Below are positions 1-5,836 of a stretch of DNA of 6,719 nt, piece by piece. Both the position numbers and the translations under genes were made by a program. Where the stretch lies: assembly GCA_003517945.1 (NCBI GenBank), contig DOZP01000239.1, positions 3,842 through 10,560 of the forward strand. The letters run 5' to 3'. The notes under the pieces were generated by a model. That model saw nothing but the letters and a program-made list of their open reading frames with translations. It did no database searches and had not been told where the DNA came from. Position 1 is the first letter of the stretch. Every line of letters begins with the position of its first letter. This DNA is from Porphyromonadaceae bacterium. Lineage in GTDB: Bacteria > Bacteroidota > Bacteroidia > Bacteroidales > Tannerellaceae.

Positions 1-144
1 GCCCTCTAAGTTAAACCTTTAACCGTAATGTAACCGGACACTAACTTTTTTACAACACAACCTCCTTTATTTTGCACAAAAATTAAATACACAAAGTGAA
101 TATGCAAATTTACATATATAATATATAATTTATCGTAATATATA
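1..144. promoter_or_regulatory. AT-rich intergenic region upstream of susC-like gene
   Basis: I found no supportable gene on either strand here. The sequence becomes very AT-rich from about 78 to 148. Near the left edge the hexamer TAACCG occurs twice in direct orientation (20-25 and 31-36), 11 bp apart, which is about one helical turn. A related TAAACC lies just before them (12-17). Direct repeats at this spacing, about 110 bp upstream of the candidate promoter, could be a regulator binding site, as expected for a SusC/D operon lacking an STN-dependent sigma switch. That role is inference; the repeats themselves are visible. Confidence 0.3.
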
Positions 145-173
145 TTTGTGATCTTAAATTTTAAGTACATTTG
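145..173 (+). promoter_or_regulatory. Candidate Bacteroidota-type promoter for the susCD operon
   Basis: TACATTTG at 166-173 matches the Bacteroides -7 consensus TAnnTTTG exactly. A TTTG at 145-148 lies 17 bp upstream and could act as the -33 element, though this spacing is slightly shorter than usual. Transcription would begin near 180, giving a 5' leader of about 220 nt before the susC start. A second exact match, TATATTTG at 141-148, overlaps the proposed -33 element and could be an alternative -7 box, but it has no good TTTG upstream. The assignment rests on consensus matching only. Confidence 0.5.
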
Positions 174-274
174 CAACAGAAATTAAATATCACATATTAT
201 TATAATTTTCATAACATTAAATTTTACTCTTATGAAACAAAAATTGATAAGCGAAATCAGACCGGCCGGTGATT

Positions 275-323
275 GATTTGCTTCACTTCGTTAAAGTAAA
301 CACTCATTCAAAGGGAAGCAATC
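275..323 (+). promoter_or_regulatory. Nested stem-loop in the susC 5' leader
   Basis: GATTTGCTTC (275-284) can pair with GAAGCAATC (315-323), nine pairs with one bulged T. Inside it, ACTT (285-288) can pair with AAGT (294-297) around a five-base loop. No U-tract follows, so it is not a standard intrinsic terminator. A 14-codon ORF (232-276, beginning MKQKLISEIR) ends at the base of this structure, and a 10-bp palindrome ACCGGCCGGT (261-270) lies within that ORF. The pairing is visible in the sequence; a regulatory role in the long leader is inference. Confidence 0.3.
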
Positions 324-402
324 TTACCAAACGACCCGGATTTACAACAATAAATCTATATAATATCATGTAATCACAGTGTTAACAGTTAAATTGTATC
401 GT

Positions 403-3400
403 ATGAAAAAAAAGATCTCTAAATTTTTGACAACAGCCTGCTTGCTTCTGTTGGGAATCACGCATTCCGGATTACAAGCATGGGCAATGTCCGATTATGC
501 CAGTCCCACACAGGAGAAACAGAGCATAACATGTATTGTGACCGACGAATTCGGTGCGGTAACCGGTGCAAATGTAATCATTAAGGGCACTACCATCGGA
601 AATATCACAGATACGGACGGTAAAGTAATACTACATAATGTAGCCTCTGATGCAACGCTTGTGATCTCCTTTGTAGGTTATACAACACTGGAGGTTCCGG
701 TAAACAATCAAAAAACGATCACTGTTCTGTTACGGGAAGATACACAGACATTAAGCGAAATCGTAGTCGTAGGTTACGGTACGCAGAAAAAAATCAACCT
801 GACCGGCGCCGTAGAACAGGTTGGAGAAGAGGTTTTCGATAACCGCTCGGTATCGAATGTAGCACAGGCGCTGGAAGGAGCAGTATCCAATCTGAACATT
901 ACCCTGGAAGACGGCAAACCGGATCGCTCCGCCAGTTTCAATGTACGCGGTACGACATCCATCGGACAAGGAGGAAGCGCCCTCGTCCTGATTGACGGAG
1001 TGGAGGGAGATCCCTCCCTGCTGAATCCGAATGATATCGCCAATGTATCCGTCCTGAAAGATGCGGCATCTGCAGCGATCTACGGAGCGCGCGGTTCATT
1101 TGGCGTGGTACTGATCACCACCAAATCTCCCGAAAAAGGAAAAACAAGTGTTAACTATACCGGAAATTTTTCCATGCGATCGCCAACAGTCTCACCTGAT
1201 AACATCACTGATGGTGTTACATGGGCGGAACATTTCAGGGAATCATTTTACAACTTCAATCGCGTACTTCCCGCAAAAATAAACGCCCAGCAGGAATATT
1301 CGGATGAATGGCTGGAGAAATTCCGACAGCGTAAAGCACAGGGTATCAAAGACGAAGTGGTGATTGAAGACAACGGAACTTATACATATTACGGCAATAC
1401 GGACTGGTATGATCTGCTCTACAAAGACCAAAGTTTTGCGCAGGATCATAATGTCACGATCCAGGGAGGTAATGAAAAAGGCGATTTTTATATATCGGGG
1501 CGCTATTACGGCGCTAACGGCTTATATAATTACAACCCTGATACATACGATTCTTACAACTTACGGGCGAAAGGCTCCCTTCAGGTTTTTGATTGGCTGA
1601 AAATAAATAACAACATGGAATTTTCCAATTCCGATTATCACCAGCCCTATGTATCATCTTATTCCATAAACATACAACGATACATCGAAGTAACAGGCTT
1701 CCCGACCATACCGGTATCCAACCCCGACGGGACTAACACCTATTCGGCCGCCTATTCAATCGGAGCTTTCAAAGACGGGAACAACTACCAGAATACAAAC
1801 AAAAAGCTATTTAAAAACACAGCCGGATTCTCTACCAATTTCTTCAACAACAAATTACGCATAAACGGAGATCTTACTTTGCGATACGGAACTTCTTTAC
1901 GTGACCGGAAACGCGTACCCGTAACATATAGCGCGGCTGTCGGCAGTACTTCAAGTATAAATACTACTTATAACAACGCGACCGAGATAAATTCAAATAC
2001 ATTCTATACGGCGACAAACCTGTATGCTGAATTTGAAGACACATTTAACGATGCGCATTATGTTAAAGGAATGGCCGGATACAATTATGAAACACAGAAC
2101 TTCAGAGATCTCAACATAGATCGCAACGGACTTTTACTTGAAGATGCCGAAAGTATTAATCTCGCCTTGGGAGAATCCGTCATCACTTCTGCAAATGCCA
2201 GAAAGTGGAGAATCGCCGGCATGTTTTTCCGTTTAAATTATGGATACAAAGACCGCTATCTGCTTGAATTCAACGGACGGTATGATGGCTCCTCAAAATT
2301 TCCGGCAGATGAACAATACGCATTCTTCCCCTCCGTTTCAGCCGGATGGAGGCTTTCGGAAGAATCATTCTGGAAAGTAAACAGAAATATCATTTCGGAT
2401 ATTAAAATAAGAGGTTCGTACGGCTCCCTGGGGAACGGAAATGTCGACCCATATAGTTTCCTTGAGCTTCTCTCCATTTACACATCCGCGAAAGTGCTGA
2501 ACGGGGCAAAAAACAAATATACAAATGCGCCCGCAGTCATCCCGAACAGTCTGACATGGGAAACGGCCACTACCACAGATATCGGACTTGATTTCGGCTT
2601 ACTGAGGGGAAAATTTCGCTTTTCGGGAGATTATTATATACGTAAAACGACCGATATGTACACAGTTGGAGTCACATTGCCGGAAGTATTCGGAGCCAGT
2701 TCGCCCAAGGGAAATTACGCCGACATGACCACCAAAGGATGGGAAGTCACAGTAAGCTATATGGACAAATTCCAGCTTGCCGGAAAACCTTTCAACTACC
2801 AGATCAAAGCATCTCTATTCGATTATAAATCCACAATTGATAAGTTTAACAATCAGACTAAAAACCTGAACGACTATTACGAAGGACAGACCGTCGGCGA
2901 AATATGGGGATACAAAACAGACGGACTGTTCCAGTCCGAAAGCGAACTGGAAGGATATATCAATACGGTCATGAAATCTTCAACAGATAATGTGTGGCGT
3001 GTGGGCGATGTGAAATTCACGGATATCGACGGTAATGGAAAAATCGATTATGGAGACAATACGGTAGAGAATCCGGGCGACCAGACGATCATCGGCAACA
3101 GTGAACCAAGATATCAGTATAGCTTTACGTTAGGCGGAGATTGGAACGGCATATTCCTTTCCGCATTTTTCCAGGGAGTTGGCCGTCAAAATTGGTATCC
3201 ACGCGCAGAAGCAACCTTCTGGGGCCAATATAACCGGCCGTACAACAGTATGCCGTCATGGCACCTGAATAATTTCTGGACGGAAGACAACCCGGATGCA
3301 TACCTGCCCCGTTATGCTACCTATAACGAAACATGCGGGTGGGGAACGAAACCCAACGACCGTTATTTGCAAAATGTCGCATATCTGCGCCTGAAAAATT

Positions 3401-3654
3401 TGCAGATCGGATATTCGCTGCCGCAAAGCTGGATTTCTAAAATCAAAATGCAGCATGTACGCATTTACCTGACAGGTGAAAACCTGTGGAGCTGGTCTCC
3501 TTTATATAAACATACCAAAAAAACAGTAGATGTATATAGCGCCGTCAGAGGAAAAGATACAGACCTGAATAGCAACAGCAGTGCAACGAACGGAGATGGT
3601 AATGCATATCCGTTATTAAAAACGATTTCATTAGGCTTATCCGTAACATTTTAA
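403..3654 (+). CDS. SusC/RagA-family TonB-linked outer-membrane transporter
   Basis: This 1083-residue protein is the outer-membrane channel of a SusC/D complex. It imports a ligand, usually a glycan or oligosaccharide and sometimes a peptide, using TonB energy. Residues 1-28 form a signal peptide: KKK, a leucine-rich core, then cleavage after LQAWA. Residues about 42-110 form a carboxypeptidase-regulatory-like domain (IIKGTTIGNITDTDGKV). LSEIVVVGYGTQKK (117-130) leads into the plug, which carries the SusC signature at 196-231 (LIDGVEGDP, LNPNDI, VLKDAASAAIYGARG). The remainder is the beta-barrel, ending in phenylalanine (LGLSVTF). An Asp/Asn-rich loop DIDGNGKIDYGD lies at 874-885. Length is normal for the family, with no frameshift. 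No STN domain is present, so sigma/anti-sigma signalling through this protein is unlikely. I chose the ATG at 403 over an in-frame GTG at 379 because it gives a standard signal peptide. The susD-like partner starts 12 bp downstream. The ligand cannot be assigned. Confidence 0.96.
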   Translation: MKKKISKFLTTACLLLLGITHSGLQAWAMSDYASPTQEKQSITCIVTDEFGAVTGANVIIKGTTIGNITDTDGKVILHNVASDATLVISFVGYTTLEVPVNNQKTITVLLREDTQTLSEIVVVGYGTQKKINLTGAVEQVGEEVFDNRSVSNVAQALEGAVSNLNITLEDGKPDRSASFNVRGTTSIGQGGSALVLIDGVEGDPSLLNPNDIANVSVLKDAASAAIYGARGSFGVVLITTKSPEKGKTSVNYTGNFSMRSPTVSPDNITDGVTWAEHFRESFYNFNRVLPAKINAQQEYSDEWLEKFRQRKAQGIKDEVVIEDNGTYTYYGNTDWYDLLYKDQSFAQDHNVTIQGGNEKGDFYISGRYYGANGLYNYNPDTYDSYNLRAKGSLQVFDWLKINNNMEFSNSDYHQPYVSSYSINIQRYIEVTGFPTIPVSNPDGTNTYSAAYSIGAFKDGNNYQNTNKKLFKNTAGFSTNFFNNKLRINGDLTLRYGTSLRDRKRVPVTYSAAVGSTSSINTTYNNATEINSNTFYTATNLYAEFEDTFNDAHYVKGMAGYNYETQNFRDLNIDRNGLLLEDAESINLALGESVITSANARKWRIAGMFFRLNYGYKDRYLLEFNGRYDGSSKFPADEQYAFFPSVSAGWRLSEESFWKVNRNIISDIKIRGSYGSLGNGNVDPYSFLELLSIYTSAKVLNGAKNKYTNAPAVIPNSLTWETATTTDIGLDFGLLRGKFRFSGDYYIRKTTDMYTVGVTLPEVFGASSPKGNYADMTTKGWEVTVSYMDKFQLAGKPFNYQIKASLFDYKSTIDKFNNQTKNLNDYYEGQTVGEIWGYKTDGLFQSESELEGYINTVMKSSTDNVWRVGDVKFTDIDGNGKIDYGDNTVENPGDQTIIGNSEPRYQYSFTLGGDWNGIFLSAFFQGVGRQNWYPRAEATFWGQYNRPYNSMPSWHLNNFWTEDNPDAYLPRYATYNETCGWGTKPNDRYLQNVAYLRLKNLQIGYSLPQSWISKIKMQHVRIYLTGENLWSWSPLYKHTKKTVDVYSAVRGKDTDLNSNSSATNGDGNAYPLLKTISLGLSVTF

Positions 3655-3666
3655 CTTGTACACATC

Positions 3667-5499
3667 ATGAAAAAGATAATTTATTTATTATTTGTTACAG
3701 GATTGATACTGAACGCCTGTAACCTGGATGAAGATCCGACCACATCCGTGGGAAAAGAAGCGATATTCCGCTCCGAAAAAGGGCTTAAAACCTACTCCTG
3801 GTCTTTTTACGATGCACTGCCTTCCGGTACAGACCTGCATTACCAGGAGTCGGACAAAGTTGATTTCCTGGCAACGAACTCCCTGAATGTTTTTATCCGG
3901 AAAAATGCATACAGTGAAACAAATAGCGGAGGATGGGACTGGGAAAATCTCCGGAATATTAACTATTTCATTGTCAATTGCACCCACGAAGACGTAAATG
4001 AAGCCGTTCGTAACCACTATATTGGCCTTGCCCGTTTTTTCCGCGCCTATTTTTATTACCAGAAAGTCCGGACATTCGGAGATGTTCCCTGGATAGATAA
4101 ACCGCTGGATGTGGTTGACGAAGAATTATACGCACCCCGCGATTCCCGCGAATTAGTGATGGAAAACATATATAAGGATTTACAGTTCGCCTGCGAAAAC
4201 ATGACACAAACCTCCGATCCGACAGGCTCTTTAGTCACCAAGTGGGTCGCTTATGCCTTTGCTTCACGCGTAGCTCTTTTTGAAGGCACATTCCGTAAAT
4301 ATCACGGACTGAACCTCACGACTTCGGCAGATACCTGGCTGGAACGGGCCGTCTCAAACGCGCAATACCTGATGGAAAATTCCGGCAAAAGGCTTTACAC
4401 GGGGGCCGGGGCAAACGGCTCCTATCGCGCGATCTTTACAAGTAACAATCCCGTCACGGAAGAAGTGTATATGGCCATCTGTTCAAGCAATACATTAAGC
4501 GTGACACACGACGCCAACTGGAAATGGACTTCCGCAACTTACGGTTCACGCGGAAACATGATTCGCCAGTATATCAATACTTACCTGCAGATCGACGGGA
4601 CACCTTATACCTCAAGAGAGAATTGGGAAACAGAAACTTTTTACGAAGAATGTCAGAACCGTGATGCACGTCTGGCGCAGACCATACGCGTACCGGGCTA
4701 TACGCGCGAAGGAAAAATCGCACTTCCCGATTACGGAGGATATGCACGTCTGGGATACCAACCGCTTAAATTCTGTGTTGACGGAACAGAAGGAGACACA
4801 CAATCAAAAAACGTCAATGCATTACCACTATTCCGCTATGCCGAAGTGCTACTAAACTATGCCGAAGCAAAAGCGGAGTTGGGTTCGCTGACGGATAATG
4901 AATGGGCCCGGACGATCGGAGCGCTACGCGCACGCGCAGGGATTACCGGAGGAATCAACCAGAAGCCGACAACAGTCGACACCTACCTGCAATCCGTATT
5001 TTTTCAATCCGTATCCGATCCTGTGATTCTTGAAATACGCCGCGAACGGGGTATCGAACTGGCGCTTGAGGGATTCCGGTTCGATGATCTCAGACGCTGG
5101 AAATGCGGCGAGATCATGAGAGACCTAAGCTGGTACGGAATCTATATTCCGGAAATAAACAAAGCGCTTGATATGGATAATAACGGTACTCCGGATGTCA
5201 TTTACTATACTTCCGAAGAAGGGCTTGAAAATGCCAGAAATGAGATTGACTGGGATAAATACAGTAATTCATGCGCCGTAGTCGCCGTTTCTACCGATCC
5301 TGCATCCAGTAACCTGCAGGTACACAAAGCGGAAAAAGGAAACGGCTATTACCTGGCATGGGACACACAAAATGATAATACCCGTGTATGGAGTAACAAA
5401 CAATACCTGTACCCGATCCCTTCGCTCGTAATGGTAAAAAATCCCAATATCAAACAAAATACGGGCTGGGAAGACGGCGCCTCAAACGACGGAAACTAA
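3667..5499 (+). CDS. SusD/RagB-family surface lipoprotein, ligand-capture partner of SusC
   Basis: This 610-residue lipoprotein should sit on the cell surface as the lid of the SusC barrel and bind the ligand before import. The signal peptide ends in lipobox LNAC, with Cys18 as the lipidated residue. The following NLDEDP is acidic, fitting the Bacteroidota surface-export signal. The N-terminal SusD-like, TPR-rich region includes WDWENLRNINYFI and ARFFRAYFYYQKVRTFGDVPW. The C-terminal RagB/SusD region shows three family hallmarks: LPLFRYAEVLLNYAEAKAELG (386-406), EIRRERGIELALEGFRFDDL (456-475) followed by RRW, and YLYPIPSLVMVKNPNIKQN (580-598) with GW at 600-601. Length is typical. The ATG lies 12 bp after the susC-like stop, so the two are almost certainly cotranscribed. 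The gene ends in tandem in-frame stops, TAA then TGA, and a terminator follows. Ligand specificity cannot be read from the sequence. Confidence 0.96.
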   Translation: MKKIIYLLFVTGLILNACNLDEDPTTSVGKEAIFRSEKGLKTYSWSFYDALPSGTDLHYQESDKVDFLATNSLNVFIRKNAYSETNSGGWDWENLRNINYFIVNCTHEDVNEAVRNHYIGLARFFRAYFYYQKVRTFGDVPWIDKPLDVVDEELYAPRDSRELVMENIYKDLQFACENMTQTSDPTGSLVTKWVAYAFASRVALFEGTFRKYHGLNLTTSADTWLERAVSNAQYLMENSGKRLYTGAGANGSYRAIFTSNNPVTEEVYMAICSSNTLSVTHDANWKWTSATYGSRGNMIRQYINTYLQIDGTPYTSRENWETETFYEECQNRDARLAQTIRVPGYTREGKIALPDYGGYARLGYQPLKFCVDGTEGDTQSKNVNALPLFRYAEVLLNYAEAKAELGSLTDNEWARTIGALRARAGITGGINQKPTTVDTYLQSVFFQSVSDPVILEIRRERGIELALEGFRFDDLRRWKCGEIMRDLSWYGIYIPEINKALDMDNNGTPDVIYYTSEEGLENARNEIDWDKYSNSCAVVAVSTDPASSNLQVHKAEKGNGYYLAWDTQNDNTRVWSNKQYLYPIPSLVMVKNPNIKQNTGWEDGASNDGN

Positions 5500-5513
5500 T
5501 GATGTACAACTAA

Positions 5514-5550
5514 AAAAGCAAGCTCTTTTCCGGACAGGGCTTGCTTTTAT
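5514..5550 (+). terminator. Intrinsic terminator after the susCD operon
   Basis: AAAAGCAAGC (5514-5523) is perfectly complementary to GCTTGCTTTT (5539-5548), a 10-bp stem with a 15-base loop. The 3' arm ends in four T and is followed by ATTAT. It begins 14 bases after the susD-like stop codon, so it most likely ends the susCD transcript. The A-run before the 5' arm (5512-5517) means it could also work on the other strand, stopping leftward read-through. Confidence 0.85.
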
Positions 5551-5580
5551 TATAGTAACAAACCCTATTAATAAAAAAAC

Positions 5581-5757
5581 ATGCATCTACATAAATTTTT
5601 ATACCTCGCGGTTATTTTCATAACATCCGGCTTATCGGCGCAGGAACCGTTATCCAACAACTATATCCGCCCTACTGCGCCAATCAGGACTCCTTATCAT
5701 TCAAACTATCTCGTCAACGAAAGCCGGAATACCGATGCAAACCATTATCTATTTTGA
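5581..5757 (+). CDS. Small predicted secreted protein or gene remnant (58 aa)
   Basis: The ATG follows an A-rich stretch (AATAAAAAAAC), typical of Bacteroidota translation starts. The first 20 residues read as a signal peptide: MHLHK, a hydrophobic core FLYLAVIFITSG, then LSA before Gln21, a classical A-X-A-like cleavage site. The mature part would be 38 residues, rich in Asn, Pro, Tyr and Ser (EPLSNNYIRPTAPIRTPYHS), with no cysteine and no domain I recognise. It starts 31 bases after the susCD terminator. I see no separate promoter between them, so expression would need read-through or an unrecognised promoter. It could be a genuine small exported protein or the surviving 5' end of an exported enzyme once encoded after the SusC/D pair. 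The signal peptide is visible; both interpretations are inference. Confidence 0.45.
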   Translation: MHLHKFLYLAVIFITSGLSAQEPLSNNYIRPTAPIRTPYHSNYLVNESRNTDANHYLF

Positions 5758-5771
5758 TTAACGCTTCAGAC

Positions 5772-5795
5772 GTTCGCCGGAAATTTCCGGCGAAC
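5772..5795. repeat. Perfect 24-bp palindrome between convergent genes
   Basis: GTTCGCCGG (5772-5780) and CCGGCGAAC (5787-5795) are exact reverse complements separated by AAATTT, which is itself self-complementary, so all 24 bp are palindromic. As RNA it would form a very stable GC-rich hairpin on either strand. No T-run follows on either side, so it is not a standard intrinsic terminator. Its position between convergent genes suggests a bidirectional transcription barrier or an mRNA 3'-end stabiliser. The heptamer GATTAAC flanks it in direct orientation (5756-5762 and 5805-5811). Confidence 0.6.
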
Positions 5796-5813
5796 TAACT
5801 ATAGGATTAACAA

Positions 5814-5836
5814 CCCGATAAAGAACAGCTATCGGG
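5814..5836 (-). terminator. Weak hairpin terminator at the end of the symporter gene
   Basis: CCCGATA (5814-5820) and TATCGGG (5830-5836) form a 7-bp perfect stem with a nine-base loop. On the minus strand the hairpin overlaps the TAG stop of the symporter gene and is followed by TTGTTAAT, a poor U-tract. It is probably the 3' end of that transcript, perhaps reinforced by the strong palindrome about 20 bases further on. Confidence 0.45.

Noticed and set aside
44..70. Minus-strand AAAGGAGG-like sequence (62-70) with TTG/GTG codons after it, suggesting a divergent gene leaving the left edge
   Set aside because: The frames that follow hit stop codons within a few to about fifteen codons, so no coding sequence is supported. 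The TAAATTTG match on the minus strand (105-112) has no -33 partner.
368..373. ATG TAA start-stop minimal ORF just before susC
   Set aside because: A start codon followed at once by a stop is expected by chance in AT-rich sequence, and nothing else supports a role.
379..402. In-frame GTG at 379 as an alternative susC start, giving eight extra residues
   Set aside because: The ATG at 403 begins MKKKISKF, a standard signal-peptide start. The extension MLTVKLYR would precede it without benefit, and the upstream context gives no better ribosome binding site.
774..1043. Minus-strand open frame of 89 codons opposite the SusC plug region
   Set aside because: It lies wholly antisense to a strongly conserved coding region, and its translation has no recognisable domain, signal peptide or start context. 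The same holds for the other antisense frames inside both sus genes.
1364..1600. Plus-strand +1 overlapping frame of 78 codons inside susC
   Set aside because: The SusC frame is intact through this region with family-typical sequence, and the overlapping translation is Thr/Ile-rich with no protein-like features.
3022..3057. EF-hand-like Asp/Asn loop in SusC (DIDGNGKIDYGD), and a similar DMDNNGTPD in SusD near 5170-5196
   Set aside because: Loops like these recur in SusC and SusD family proteins and may bind calcium structurally. They are not evidence for a separate calcium-sensing function.
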